Assembly (NCBI RefSeq): GCF_001690705.1
Contig: NZ_LZGK01000001.1
Span: forward strand, 169,103 to 233,102
Length of the DNA stretch: 64,000 nt
Direction of reading: 5' to 3'
Source of the DNA: Gilliamella sp. wkB178
GTDB taxonomy: Bacteria > Pseudomonadota > Gammaproteobacteria > Enterobacterales > Orbaceae
Shown here one piece after another: positions 1 to 9,434 of this stretch. Below the pieces are notes generated by a model, which saw only the letters and a program-made list of their open reading frames with translations, ran no database searches and was not told where the DNA came from. The first letter of the stretch is position 1, and each line of letters starts with the position of its first letter. The position numbers were made by a program, and so were the translations under genes.

Positions 1-749
1 TGCATACTGGCGATAAGTATGACTTTAGTGCACTCTAAAATTTTGATGGTATTGGCGTTTTTTTGTTTTAATAATGCCGCCAAGGGTGAAACAAAACCAT
101 ATGCCAATAAAATACCTAAAAAAGTACCCACCATGGCGTGAGCAATGAGTTCACCCAGCTCACTGGCAGGGCGATCGGCTTGGGCTAAGGTATTAATCAC
201 CCCCATTACTGCGGCTACAATACCAAATGCCGGTAAACCATCACCGACACTGGAAATGGCATCTACTGGTTTTTCCAGTTCATGGGCATTGGTTTCGATT
301 TCTTCATTCATTAATGCTTCAATTTCGTACACATCCATATTACCGCTGATCATCAGCCGTAAGTAATCGGTAATAAAATCACAAATTTGTGGATTAGCTA
401 AGATGAGGGGGTATTGTTTAAATAATTCACTTTCTTTAGGATTATCAATATCCGCTTCGATAGATAAACCGCCATTTTGCCTGATCTTAGTTAAAATGGT
501 GTACATTAAATTGATTAAAGTTAAATATAGCGCTTTGTTATATTTGGACTTTTTAAATAGTTGACCTAGGGCTTTAAGTGTGGCCTTTATCACTTTTATT
601 TCATTACTGACAATGAATGCCCCGATTGCAGTACCACCAATAATAAGTAATTCTAAAGGTTGAAATAGTACTGCTAAATAGCCGCCACTTAAAACATAAC
701 CGGCTAATGCAGAAATGATGACAACAGCATATCCTATAATAATTGGCAT
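1..749 (-). CDS. motA: Flagellar motor stator protein MotA (3' end cut by window edge)
   Basis: MotA forms the proton-conducting stator with MotB in the inner membrane and pushes on FliG. The frame is open from ATG at 749 to the left edge, giving 249 residues of an expected ~290, so the C-terminus is missing. The residues known to matter in E. coli MotA fall at the same numbers here: Arg90 and Glu98 in the cytoplasmic loop, Pro173 (GLPAFGIVAAVMG) and Pro222. The gene lies 74 bp downstream of flhC on the same strand, the E. coli order. No convincing sigma-28 box was found in the gap. Confidence 0.96.
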   Translation of the reverse strand, partial: MPIIIGYAVVIISALAGYVLSGGYLAVLFQPLELLIIGGTAIGAFIVSNEIKVIKATLKALGQLFKKSKYNKALYLTLINLMYTILTKIRQNGGLSIEADIDNPKESELFKQYPLILANPQICDFITDYLRLMISGNMDVYEIEALMNEEIETNAHELEKPVDAISSVGDGLPAFGIVAAVMGVINTLAQADRPASELGELIAHAMVGTFLGILLAYGFVSPLAALLKQKNANTIKILECTKVILIASM

Positions 750-823
750 TGGTTTTCCTTTTTTTCCATAAAATAATAATTGTTATTTTTAGGTATGTTT
801 AATCTTTCGTCGTTATTAGCCGC

Positions 824-1426
824 CTAAAACTTAGCAAAGGCTGAATTAAAGTTGTTTACGGTAGCTAATACTTGCAGGCATTTAGCATGATTTTCTTTAG
901 GGGTTTTATTATTCTTTTCCGCTCTTGATGGTGGTTGGCATAAACTACAAATAAAACTATTATTGGGTTGGTAAGCATGGGTAATGAAACGACCTTTACA
1001 TTCTTTGCAACAAGATTGTTGCATCACATCACTTTCAACAAATTTGACTAAGATCCAGGCTCGGGTTACGCCGAGTACGGGTCCTTCATCATGAGTTAAT
1101 TGGCATTGTTCTAAATAGAGTTGATAAGCTTTTAAAATCGAATGGATACCGGGTTTACTGCCATTTTGTACTATAAAATGATAAGCGTTATAAAATATAC
1201 TGGAATGAATATTGGGTTCCCAGGTCATAAACCATGTGGTTGAAAACGGTAATAAGCCTTTGGGCGGCGGGCAACCATGAATTTCTTTATATAATTTAAT
1301 CAGTTTACCACGACTTAATTTAGTCTCACTTTCGAGCATTTGGATCCTCGCTCCAAGTGAAATTAACCGAGTTGCTAATTGAACATCCTTATATTTTTGA
1401 ATAATACTGGTATAACTCATCCGCAT
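824..1426 (-). CDS. flhC: Flagellar master regulator subunit FlhC
   Basis: FlhC joins FlhD in the FlhD4C2 activator of class 2 flagellar promoters. The 200-aa product (E. coli ~192) keeps the family core (LGARxQMLESET, LSRGxLIKLYKE, [18 protein letters not shown]). It also has the zinc site: Cys140, Cys143, Cys160 and Cys163 in CKEC...CSLCQPPSR. The gene starts 7 bp after flhD ends, so the two are co-transcribed. An in-frame ATG two codons later is an equally possible start. Confidence 0.97.
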   Translation of the reverse strand: MRMSYTSIIQKYKDVQLATRLISLGARIQMLESETKLSRGKLIKLYKEIHGCPPPKGLLPFSTTWFMTWEPNIHSSIFYNAYHFIVQNGSKPGIHSILKAYQLYLEQCQLTHDEGPVLGVTRAWILVKFVESDVMQQSCCKECKGRFITHAYQPNNSFICSLCQPPSRAEKNNKTPKENHAKCLQVLATVNNFNSAFAKF

Positions 1427-1433
1427 TTCCTAT

Positions 1434-1775
1434 CTACTTATTAATTGAGTCTAATAGTAAGCTCGATAACAGAATCCCGGTATGCATTTGTTTAATATCT
1501 TTAACCCGAGAGTCTTCTGTAAGTTTTTTCATCATTTCTGAATTTTCGAATCTGAGTTGGAAGGTTAATTGGTTGGTTTCAGATAAAATTAACATTTGAG
1601 AGGCACTTAAATTACTTAGGATATCAGCAGTTTCTTCATCAATCCCTAATCGATACATTGCCATGATTTTATCTTTTTCAAGCATCCGTTGGCTTAATAA
1701 TAAAGTTGAAAGGTTCAAATGATGTATACATTTGAGAATATCGTCATCTAGTACATTATCCAATTTAATCACCAA
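1434..1775 (-). CDS. flhD: Flagellar master regulator subunit FlhD
   Basis: This is the partner of FlhC in the master activator. The 113-aa product matches FlhD in length and pattern: a helical dimerisation core with NLSTLLLSQRMLEKDK, then MAMYRLGIDEETADILSNLSASQMLILSETNQLTFQLRF. It is the first gene of flhDC(-motA). The 168 bp to fliA is very A+T-rich and must hold the flhDC promoter, but no individual regulator site could be assigned. Unlike in E. coli, flhDC sits directly beside fliA and fliC. Confidence 0.96.
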   Translation of the reverse strand: MVIKLDNVLDDDILKCIHHLNLSTLLLSQRMLEKDKIMAMYRLGIDEETADILSNLSASQMLILSETNQLTFQLRFENSEMMKKLTEDSRVKDIKQMHTGILLSSLLLDSINK

Positions 1776-1943
1776 TCCATATTTTTTAAATCCAGTATAA
1801 AACTATATATTCGTAAAAATATATGCCAGACAATGTTTTTATATTTAAAATTACATTTTTAAACGATAAAGGTCAATAAAAAAATTAATTTCTGTTTATT
1901 TTCGATAAATTGTGTATTAATTACGCTTTTTATTATTGATTTT

Positions 1944-2660
1944 CTATGATAGTACTTTACTTCTTATTCTTTTTATCGCTTGGCTATGCAGTTGGCTTAC
2001 GCGTGACTCACTAATATTCATGACTTTACCAATCTCTTTTAGATTGAGATCTTCTTGATAATAAAGCGCTAAAGCAATTTTTTCTTTTTCGGGCAAATTA
2101 TCAATTTGTTGGATAATAACGTTACGAATTTCATCACTAATAATGGCGGCAAAAGGATTGTTATCTGCCCCAGATTCAATCATTACATCTATGTTATCAC
2201 CTAACTTTTTTTGCAATTCATCGTATGAACATATTTGGCTAACGTTAGAATCCAAGAGTATTTTATGATACTCAGCCAATGATACTTGTAAATATTCAGC
2301 AATTTGCTGATCTGTTGGCGTCACACCTAACTGTTGTTCTAATTGATTAATGGCATAAGTAACATCTTTTATTTTTTTACGAATTTGTCGTGGTAACCAG
2401 TCGCGCTTACGCAACTCATCTAACATAGCGCCTTTTATTCTAGGCACCGCAAAAGTTGCAAAGCTGTTACCTTGCGCTGCGTCATAGCGTTTAATGGTAT
2501 CTAATAAGCCGATATAACCAACTTGGAGTAAATCATCAAGTTCTACTGTTGCAGGTAATCGAGCGACTAATTTTAAAGCTTCATTACGCACTAAATAGAT
2601 ATATTGTTGCCAATCTGTTTGATTCACTACACCTTGAGAGTTATATAAACTATCACCCAT
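1944..2660 (-). CDS. fliA: Flagellar sigma factor FliA (sigma-28)
   Basis: FliA directs RNA polymerase to late (class 3) flagellar promoters. Region 2 (VELDDLLQVGYIGLLDTIKRYD, RIKGAMLDELRKRDWLPR) and region 4 (LPEKEKIALALYYQEDLNLKEIGKVMNISESRVSQLHSQAIKRIR) are both intact. ATG at 2660 gives 238 aa starting MGDSLYNSQGV, which aligns with E. coli MNSLYTAEGV. A TTG at 2672 would add four residues and is less likely. No fliZ follows; the next gene downstream is flhD on the same strand. Its targets in this window include the fliC and fliD promoters. Confidence 0.96.
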   Translation of the reverse strand: MGDSLYNSQGVVNQTDWQQYIYLVRNEALKLVARLPATVELDDLLQVGYIGLLDTIKRYDAAQGNSFATFAVPRIKGAMLDELRKRDWLPRQIRKKIKDVTYAINQLEQQLGVTPTDQQIAEYLQVSLAEYHKILLDSNVSQICSYDELQKKLGDNIDVMIESGADNNPFAAIISDEIRNVIIQQIDNLPEKEKIALALYYQEDLNLKEIGKVMNISESRVSQLHSQAIKRIRSKVLS

Positions 2661-2843
2661 TTTTTGAACCAATATTAAAAATGCTTAATAGTATTATGGC
2701 GATGATTTATTAATTTAATGCGCGGAATAAGCCAATAAACAATAGGTAATTATTGTTATTAGAAAAGTTATTAGGTATGCAATTGTTAGAAATAGCGTCG
2801 TTAAAATTAATACTATTAAAACATTGTTATTAAAAAATGGTTA

Positions 2844-2880
2844 TAGCACTAACGGTGTTAACTCGACAGCGTTAGTGCTA
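2844..2880 (-). terminator. Probable fliC transcription terminator
   Basis: Perfect 11-bp inverted repeat (TAGCACTAACG at 2844-2854, CGTTAGTGCTA at 2870-2880) with a 15-nt loop. It lies 44 bp past the fliC stop codon. On the minus strand it is followed shortly by a T-rich stretch. Confidence 0.7.
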
Positions 2881-2923
2881 GTTTTATTAATTGAGTATAA
2901 CGACTAAATCAGTGGTTAATATC

Positions 2924-3736
2924 TTACTGAAGTAAAGATAATACTGATTGTGGAACTTGGTTAGCTTGCGCTAATACAGAAGTACCGGCTTGTTGTAAAA
3001 TTTGACCGCGAGTCATGTTTGATACTTCAGTGGCATAGTCAGCATCTTCAATACGGCTACGCGCAGAACTTAGGTTATTTACGGTGTTATTGATATTAGT
3101 TACCGTAGATTCAAATCGGTTTTGCACCGCACCAAGTTGTCCACGTAATGAATCAATTGTTGATAACGCTTTATCAATTGTTTTTAATGGATCAGCGGTT
3201 GGCGCATCAGAAACATTAAATGCCGCTAGGCCAAGCTCAGTGCTATCAATTTTTTTCAAATTGATTTCAATGGTTTCACCATCATTAGCACCTACTTGGA
3301 TTTTAAGAGTTTTATCTTCTGATAATACTTTGGAACCATTGAAATCAGTTTGACGAGACACACGGTCGATTTCTTCTAAACGTTCAGTAATTTCATTTTG
3401 GATAGATTGTAAATCACTTTCAGAGTTAGTGCCATTAGCCGCTTGTACAGTTAGTTCACGAATACGTTGCACGTTATTGTTAATTTCATTTAATGCACCT
3501 TCCGTAGTTTGTGCAAGTGAAATACCATCATTAGCATTACGAGCAGCTTGAGTTAAACCACGAATATTTGATGAAAAACGGTTTGCAATTGCTTGACCAG
3601 CAGCATCATCTTTAGCGCTATTAATACGCATGCCTGATGAAAGGCGTTCAATTGCTGTGCCTAATACACTTTGTGAATTGTTTAGGTTATTTTTTGCCAT
3701 TAAAGACATAGTATTGGTATTAATTACCTGTGCCAT
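2924..3736 (-). CDS. fliC: Flagellin FliC, short form lacking the outer domains
   Basis: This is the filament subunit. At 270 aa it consists almost entirely of the conserved D0/D1 helices: N-terminal MAQVINTNTMSLMAKNNLN through VQRIRELTVQAANGT, and C-terminal RSRIEDADYATEVSNMTRGQIL ending SVLSLLQ. Only about 50 variable residues (roughly 145-195) separate the two halves, so the D2/D3 domains of Salmonella FliC (~495 aa) are absent. The D1 segment seen by TLR5 in enteric flagellins (QRIRELTVQ) is retained. A GGAG Shine-Dalgarno precedes the ATG. A strong sigma-28 promoter lies 78 bp upstream. Confidence 0.97.
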   Translation of the reverse strand: MAQVINTNTMSLMAKNNLNNSQSVLGTAIERLSSGMRINSAKDDAAGQAIANRFSSNIRGLTQAARNANDGISLAQTTEGALNEINNNVQRIRELTVQAANGTNSESDLQSIQNEITERLEEIDRVSRQTDFNGSKVLSEDKTLKIQVGANDGETIEINLKKIDSTELGLAAFNVSDAPTADPLKTIDKALSTIDSLRGQLGAVQNRFESTVTNINNTVNNLSSARSRIEDADYATEVSNMTRGQILQQAGTSVLAQANQVPQSVLSLLQ

Positions 3737-3813
3737 TTTTTATCTCCTTAAATATAATTAGTAAAATCAACTGTATATTGAAATCAGATTCAATATCTGT
3801 GCTGATGGATAAG

Positions 3814-3840
3814 TTATCGGTAGTAAAAATGGAAACTTTA
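3814..3840 (-). promoter_or_regulatory. Sigma-28 (FliA) promoter of fliC
   Basis: Read on the minus strand: TAAAGTTT (3840-3833), an 11-nt spacer, then ACCGATAA (3821-3814). This matches TAAAGTTT-N11-GCCGATAA at 15 of 16 positions. It lies 78 bp upstream of the fliC start. The 319-bp fliC-fliD gap holds this site, the fliD promoter and otherwise only A+T-rich sequence. Confidence 0.93.
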
Positions 3841-3990
3841 ATATTTTTGATATTTATGTCGGTAATCATAACAATTTTAGTATCGCTAATTTCTTATTAT
3901 TTAATTATAAATCAGAAAATTAAACTGATTTAAACGCTAAGCTTAGCTTTAATCATCACCATAATTAATCATTATTAGCTAATAAATACC

Positions 3991-4017
3991 TAAACTTCTG
4001 CATTAATCTGCCGATAT
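3991..4017 (+). promoter_or_regulatory. Sigma-28 (FliA) promoter of fliDST
   Basis: TAAACTTC (3991-3998), an 11-nt spacer, then GCCGATAT (4010-4017), close to the TAAAGTTT-N11-GCCGATAA consensus. It ends 38 bp before the fliD ATG. Confidence 0.9.
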
Positions 4018-4055
4018 AACCCTATATCAAATAATTTTTATAGGTTGATTAAGTT

Positions 4056-5489
4056 ATGGCAATGAGCGTATTAGGGATAGGTTCCGGGATTGATTTAAAT
4101 GAAGTTTTAAATCAATTAGAGGCAGTGGAAAAAACACGTCTTACACCCATTACTAGCCAACAAAAAACTGTAAATGCCAAAATTAGTGGTTTTGGTAAGT
4201 TAAAAAGTTCTTTAACCGCATTTAATACCGCAACCCAAAAATTACAAAAACAAGAATTATTCCAAAGCCGCAATGCCGTTACTAACGATAATTATTTTGC
4301 GGTTAAAGTAAATAGTAAAGCCGCCTTAGGTAATTATGTGGTGACCGTTGATCAGTTAGCTACTTCTCATAGTGTTGCTACCACCGCGATGACTGATAAA
4401 ACCGCTTTGCTTGGTAATGACAATGAATCACGGACCATTACCATTGAGCAAGCTAATGGCGATAAACTAGAAGTTGTTTTAGGTAAAGATGAGACTTCTT
4501 TACAAGCCATTGCTGATGCGATTAATAATGCGCAAGTGACTAATGCCGATGGCACCGCTAGTGCTTCGACCATGAATGCTAGCATCGTGCGTTCAGGAAC
4601 TAATAATTATCAATTAGTCATTACTTCCAAAGAAACCGGTGAACAACAAGCCATTACGGCTATCTCGTCGGATGATGAACAGTTAAATAGTGTTATTGGT
4701 TTTGATAACAAGCAGCCGAGTACTAGTGCTATGAGTGAAGTTTGCCAAGCTCAAGATGCTAAATTTACTTTCAATGGCATTGCTATAACTAGCGCGACAA
4801 ACACAGTGAAAGATGTGATAGCAGGAGTGGATATTACCTTAAAAGCCACGACGCCAACTAGTCAGAATTTAGCCATAACTGCCGATAACGACAAGGCTGA
4901 AGAAGCGATTAAGCAATGGGTAGAAGCCTTTAATCAATTGCAAGCAACCATAGCCACATTAACCCAATTCACAGCTAAAGAAACCAATACAGATGAACTA
5001 AATAATAATAATGGTCCACTAATTGGCGATGCTACCTTACGTAATATTGATCAAAGTATTCGTTCAATATTTGCTAAGGGGCAAAGTGGCGAATTTACAG
5101 TTTTAGCTCAAATTGGCATTAACATGGATAACAATGGCACATTGACGATTAATGAAAATCAGTTGCAAAAAGCATTAAGCGAAAATAGTGATGCGGTGGC
5201 GCAGTTATTTATTGGTAATGGTGAAACCACTGGCATTGCCAATGAGGTAGTGGCTAAAGTTAGTAGTTTTATTGATAGTGAAGGGATGATTGATTCGGTC
5301 ACTAATGGTTTAAACTCAACCTTAAAATCATTAGATAAACGTTATGAACAGGTGAATAGTTCTATTGAACAAACTATTGAACGTTATCGGGTTCAGTTTA
5401 CGAAGTTGGATGTATTAATTAACTCTTTAGATAGCATGAGTAATTATCTCACCACGCAATTTGACATGATGACCAATTTAAAAAAATAG
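4056..5489 (+). CDS. fliD: Flagellar filament cap protein FliD (HAP2)
   Basis: FliD caps the growing filament and inserts flagellin subunits. The 477-aa protein opens with the typical GIGSGIDLNEVLNQLEAVEKTRLTPI and an N-terminal coiled region. The central variable domains follow. The C-terminal coiled coil (LKSLDKRYEQVNSSIEQTIERYRVQFTKLDVLINSLDSMSNYL) matches the FliD_C family. It is the first gene of fliDST, 10 bp from fliS, with its own sigma-28 promoter, as expected for a late gene. Confidence 0.96.
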   Translation: MAMSVLGIGSGIDLNEVLNQLEAVEKTRLTPITSQQKTVNAKISGFGKLKSSLTAFNTATQKLQKQELFQSRNAVTNDNYFAVKVNSKAALGNYVVTVDQLATSHSVATTAMTDKTALLGNDNESRTITIEQANGDKLEVVLGKDETSLQAIADAINNAQVTNADGTASASTMNASIVRSGTNNYQLVITSKETGEQQAITAISSDDEQLNSVIGFDNKQPSTSAMSEVCQAQDAKFTFNGIAITSATNTVKDVIAGVDITLKATTPTSQNLAITADNDKAEEAIKQWVEAFNQLQATIATLTQFTAKETNTDELNNNNGPLIGDATLRNIDQSIRSIFAKGQSGEFTVLAQIGINMDNNGTLTINENQLQKALSENSDAVAQLFIGNGETTGIANEVVAKVSSFIDSEGMIDSVTNGLNSTLKSLDKRYEQVNSSIEQTIERYRVQFTKLDVLINSLDSMSNYLTTQFDMMTNLKK

Positions 5490-5498
5490 GACCAAACA

Positions 5499-5876
5499 AT
5501 GTATAAAGTAGGATCTCAAGCTTACCAACAAGTGAATTTAGAAACTTGTGTTAGCCAAGCATCACCCCATCAATTGATTGTGTTATTATTTGATGGTGCA
5601 CTCAATGCCATGCGCTTAGCTGATTTATACATTCAAAAAGGCAATATTGCTGGTAAAGGTAAAGCTATATCTAAAGCCATAAATATAATTGATAACGGTC
5701 TTAAAAGTTGTTTAGATTTGGAACAAGGTGGTGAAATAGCTGAAAACCTTGATAATTTATATCGTTACATTAGCCAGCAATTAGTGCTAGCTAATTTACA
5801 TAATGATCAGGATAAATTACACCTGTGTTTTGATTTACTTAATAATATTGCCGAATCTTGGCGTGAAATTGCTTAG
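5499..5876 (+). CDS. fliS: Flagellin export chaperone FliS
   Basis: FliS binds the C-terminal helix of flagellin in the cytoplasm and hands it to the export gate. The 125-aa helical protein carries the family signature ASPHQLIVLLFDGALNAMRLAD and a later IIDNGLKSCLDLEQGGEIAENLDNLYRYI. An AGGA Shine-Dalgarno overlaps the end of fliD. Confidence 0.96.
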   Translation: MYKVGSQAYQQVNLETCVSQASPHQLIVLLFDGALNAMRLADLYIQKGNIAGKGKAISKAINIIDNGLKSCLDLEQGGEIAENLDNLYRYISQQLVLANLHNDQDKLHLCFDLLNNIAESWREIA

Positions 5877-5888
5877 TTATAGGAACGG

Positions 5889-6239
5889 ATGATGCTAACA
5901 AGTAATTTATTAAATGATTATCAACAATTTAGTTTGCTTACCAAACAAATGGTACACTTGGCGCGCGATCAGCAGTGGGATTTATTATTGGATTGCCAGA
6001 CTCAATATCAACAATTATCCGCAGATTTAATGGGCGATGGTGAAATAACCACCATTAAACAATTAGCTAATTCTGGGCAACAGACAATCTTAAATTATAT
6101 CAAAGAGATATTAAATCATCAGCAACAGTTACGCCAATTAATTTACGATCAACATACTAAACTTGGTCAATTAATTGGTGAGAAGGTGAGTCAACATTCA
6201 CACCTTCAAGATTATTATCAAGTTGCTAACTTGATTTAA
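5889..6239 (+). CDS. fliT: Flagellar chaperone FliT
   Basis: FliT is the export chaperone of FliD and, in enteric bacteria, an anti-FlhDC factor. This 116-aa all-helical protein is divergent in sequence. Its position (12 bp after fliS, before fliE), size and helical pattern support the call more than any motif. Two adjacent ATGs at 5889 and 5892 are possible starts. It converges on fliE with a single base between stop codons. Confidence 0.8.
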   Translation: MMLTSNLLNDYQQFSLLTKQMVHLARDQQWDLLLDCQTQYQQLSADLMGDGEITTIKQLANSGQQTILNYIKEILNHQQQLRQLIYDQHTKLGQLIGEKVSQHSHLQDYYQVANLI

Positions 6240-6240
6240 T

Positions 6241-6552
6241 TTAGATATTCATGTTCATAATTTCTTGATAAGCAGCAACGAGTTTATTGCGGACTTGAAT
6301 GCCAAATTGCAATGAAACCGACGATTTTTGCATATTTACCATTACTTGGTTTAATGCGATATTCGGTTCACCCATTTCAAAGGCTTTAGCTGTATTACTT
6401 GCCTGAATTTGTGTTTGACTAATAGCATCTAATGCTTTCGTTAATTCACTCAGGAATTGGTTATCATTGGTCAGATTGGGTTGTTGAGCAATACCTTCTG
6501 TTGTCGGTGGTGTTATTGCTGTCACTGAATGAAATGGATTTATTATAGTCAT
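6241..6552 (-). CDS. fliE: Flagellar basal-body protein FliE
   Basis: FliE links the MS ring to the proximal rod. The 103-aa product shows the family C-terminus: [46 protein letters not shown]. It stands alone on the minus strand, divergent from fliF across 174 bp, the E. coli arrangement. No clear FlhDC box could be picked out in that gap. Confidence 0.95.
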   Translation of the reverse strand: MTIINPFHSVTAITPPTTEGIAQQPNLTNDNQFLSELTKALDAISQTQIQASNTAKAFEMGEPNIALNQVMVNMQKSSVSLQFGIQVRNKLVAAYQEIMNMNI

Positions 6553-6726
6553 CGGTATTAATCTACGATTATTGGTTTTAATTACATACTTTAATCTAGC
6601 ATATAACCAAAATTCTAAAAGCTATAAGTAAGGGGTAAACAAGGTGCTTTTTAATCTATTGATTTTTTAAAATACACAGATAATAAACTACAGAATTAAT
6701 CTAGCCAGTTTAGAATCGAGATTGTT

Positions 6727-8433
6727 ATGGATAGCCAGAACGCCGGCACTAAAGATAAATCAAAGCTAAATAAGTTACCTTTTATTAATCTGTTAAAACA
6801 AAATTATAAAATGGTACTACCCATTATAGGCGTAGTCATTATTGCTATAGCTAGTATTACCTATTTATGGCTTAAAGATGAAACGTATGGTGTTTTATTT
6901 AGTAATTTGAATGATAAAGATGGCGGCGAAATTATTAGCCAGCTAGATAAAATGAATATCCCTTATCGTTTTTCATCTTCCGGTTCAACCATTCTAATCC
7001 CTGAAAATAAAGTTTACGACACTCGTTTACGTATTGCGCAGCAAGGCTTACCCAAAGGTGGAGCTATTGGTTTTGAGTTGCTCGATAAAGAAAATTTTGG
7101 TATGAGTCAATTCAATGAGCAAATCAACTATCAGCGTGCTTTAGAAGGTGAATTGTCGAGAACTATTGCCATAATTAGTAGCATTGCTGATGCTCGAGTG
7201 CATTTAGCAATGCCGAAGCCATCGTTATTTGTTCGTGAAAGAAAGTTCCCTTCTGCTTCTGTAGCCTTAACTTTATTACCCGGACGAACTTTATCTCAAG
7301 GACAAATTGCTGCCATTATTCACTTAATTTCTAGCAGTGTTCCGGAACTACAAGCCGATAAAGTCACCATTATTGATCAACATGGTAATTTGCTAACTGG
7401 TGACAATTACCGTGAAAAAAATGCTAATGTCGCCCAATTAGAATTTAGTGAACGCATTGAAAATAGTATTCGTGAGCGCGTCGAAAAAATAATTATCCCG
7501 ATTATGGGTAAAAATAATGTGATGGTACAGGTCAATGCTGATGTCGATTTTAGTCGGCAAGAATCAACCTCGGAAACGTATGATCCTAATAGTGATTTGG
7601 CTAATCAAACCATGCGTAGTAAACAGCAAGTTGAAAACCGCCAATTAGCTAATAGTCAGGGTGTTGGTGGCGTGCCTGGTGCCTTATCAAATCAACCAGT
7701 ACCCACACCGAGTGCGCCAATTGATGAAGAAGCGCCGTCAACCGAAAAAGACGAAAAGCCAAAAATTTATAATTCACAATTGAATAACACGGTAAATTTT
7801 GAAGTAAATAAACAAATTATCCATAGTCAAATCCCCGAAGGGCGAATAAAGCGCTTATCCGTTGCGGTATTGGTTAACTATAAATTTGTGACTGCCGAAT
7901 CAGAAGCAAATGAGAATCAAGAAAATGACAGTACTGCGGTTACTACCAATCATTGGACCAAACTGGATAGCGATGAGCTTAAAAATATTGAAGCATTAGC
8001 GCGCCAAGCTATGGGCTTTTCTGATTTACGCGGTGATACCTTAACAGTGGCTAATTTAAAATTTACCAATCAAATATTTGATGAGGATGACATGCCTGCA
8101 TTTTGGAAAACGGCGGAATTTTACCAATTAGTTAAATCCATCATCCAATACCTAATTTTATTTTTAATCTTATGGTTGCTTTGGCGCAAGCTTTTAAAAT
8201 CAATGTGGCTGAAATTACAACAGCAGTTTTTTAATACCCCAAATACAACCACTGACACGCAGGCTAATTTAGACGGTAAGTTGGATTATAAAGCGCATAG
8301 TAAACAGCAACAGAAAATATTCGAAGATAATATGCAGCAACAACAATATATTCGACAACTTGTCGAGAAAGAACCTCGAGTTATGGCATTAATTATTCGT
8401 GGTTGGATGCATAATGGGGATGCTAATAAATGA
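6727..8433 (+). CDS. fliF: Flagellar MS-ring protein FliF
   Basis: FliF forms the inner-membrane MS ring on which the rotor and export gate assemble. The 568-aa protein has an N-terminal membrane segment (MVLPIIGVVIIAIASITYLWL) and ring-building motifs (YGVLFSNLNDKDGGEIISQLD, SVALTLLPGRTLSQGQIAAIIHLISSSVP). The second membrane helix is near residues 477-496. The C-terminal cytoplasmic tail (VALIIRGWM-type end) binds FliG. The stop codon overlaps the fliG start (ATGA). Confidence 0.97.
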   Translation: MDSQNAGTKDKSKLNKLPFINLLKQNYKMVLPIIGVVIIAIASITYLWLKDETYGVLFSNLNDKDGGEIISQLDKMNIPYRFSSSGSTILIPENKVYDTRLRIAQQGLPKGGAIGFELLDKENFGMSQFNEQINYQRALEGELSRTIAIISSIADARVHLAMPKPSLFVRERKFPSASVALTLLPGRTLSQGQIAAIIHLISSSVPELQADKVTIIDQHGNLLTGDNYREKNANVAQLEFSERIENSIRERVEKIIIPIMGKNNVMVQVNADVDFSRQESTSETYDPNSDLANQTMRSKQQVENRQLANSQGVGGVPGALSNQPVPTPSAPIDEEAPSTEKDEKPKIYNSQLNNTVNFEVNKQIIHSQIPEGRIKRLSVAVLVNYKFVTAESEANENQENDSTAVTTNHWTKLDSDELKNIEALARQAMGFSDLRGDTLTVANLKFTNQIFDEDDMPAFWKTAEFYQLVKSIIQYLILFLILWLLWRKLLKSMWLKLQQQFFNTPNTTTDTQANLDGKLDYKAHSKQQQKIFEDNMQQQQYIRQLVEKEPRVMALIIRGWMHNGDANK

Positions 8434-9434
8434 AATTAACTGAATCTCAAAAAGCAGCTACGGTATTAATGGTATTAGGGGAAGAACTTGCAGCCAAAGT
8501 GTTGCAATATCTTAGCCCTAAAGAAGTACAACAAATTAGTAGTTCTATGGTGTCATTACCGCAACTTTCTCAAGATCAATTGAAAAGTATCTTAAATGAA
8601 TGCCAACTAACCTTGGAACAATGTGCGGTGTTAAACTCCAATACCAATACTAATGAATATTTACGTTCAATATTAGAAAAATCAATTGGTACAGAAAAAG
8701 CCAATCGCTTACTCGATGAATTGTTAGATACCGGTAGGGAAGACACTACTGATGGTCTTAAAATGTTAAATTATGTTGAGGCTGCTCGTGCGGTTGATTT
8801 AGTTAAAAAAGAACATCCACAAATTATTGCCACTATTCTAGTCCACTTAAACCGTGATTTAGCGGCGGAAATTCTAAATTTATTTGATGATGAATTACGT
8901 AATGATGTGATGTTACGGATCGCTACTTTTGGTGGCGTTGAGCCTTCGGCGTTGGAAGTTTTATCGACTTCTTTATCTACTTTATTACATGGGCAAAATG
9001 TGAAACTTAATAACTTAGGTGGCATCCGTACCGCGGCAGAAATTATTAACTTAATGAAGAGTCAGCAAGAAGAATTGGTTATTGGGGCTTTACGTGATTA
9101 TGACGCAGAATTGGCGCAAAAAATCATTGATGAAATGTTCTTGTTTGAAAATCTGGTTGAAGTTGATGACAGAAGTATCCAACGGCTACTTAAAGAAATC
9201 GATAATGAAACATTGATAATTGCCTTGAAAGGCGCATCAACTAGCTTGCGTGACAAATTACTTAGTAACATGTCCCAACGTGCCGCGGCTATTCTGCGTG
9301 AAGATCTAGAAAATCGCCCACCAGTGCGCTTGTCACAAGTGGAAACCGAACAGAAGAAAATTTTGGTTATAGCAAGGCGATTAGCCGAAAGTGGTGAAAT
9401 GATCTTAAGTAGTGGTGATGACGAATATGTATAA
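8430..9434 (+). CDS. fliG: Flagellar motor switch protein FliG
   Basis: FliG is the C-ring subunit that receives torque from MotA. The 334-aa product includes the N-terminal FliF-binding domain, the middle-domain EHPQ motif (KKEHPQIIATILVHL) and the C-terminal charged torque domain (LIIALKGASTSLRDKLLSNMSQRAAAILREDLENRPPVRLSQVE). It overlaps fliF by 4 bp and runs into fliH, implying translational coupling. Confidence 0.97.
   Translation: MKLTESQKAATVLMVLGEELAAKVLQYLSPKEVQQISSSMVSLPQLSQDQLKSILNECQLTLEQCAVLNSNTNTNEYLRSILEKSIGTEKANRLLDELLDTGREDTTDGLKMLNYVEAARAVDLVKKEHPQIIATILVHLNRDLAAEILNLFDDELRNDVMLRIATFGGVEPSALEVLSTSLSTLLHGQNVKLNNLGGIRTAAEIINLMKSQQEELVIGALRDYDAELAQKIIDEMFLFENLVEVDDRSIQRLLKEIDNETLIIALKGASTSLRDKLLSNMSQRAAAILREDLENRPPVRLSQVETEQKKILVIARRLAESGEMILSSGDDEYV

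Noticed and set aside
758..840. Sigma-28-like TAAGTTTT upstream of motA
   Set aside because: At the correct 11-nt spacing the -10 matches only about half of GCCGATAA, so it was not called.
3829..3933. Possible 34-aa hydrophobic microprotein (starts METLIFLIFMSV) in the fliC-fliD gap
   Set aside because: Its start overlaps the fliC sigma-28 -35 element and it lacks a Shine-Dalgarno. A+T-rich DNA readily gives hydrophobic open frames.
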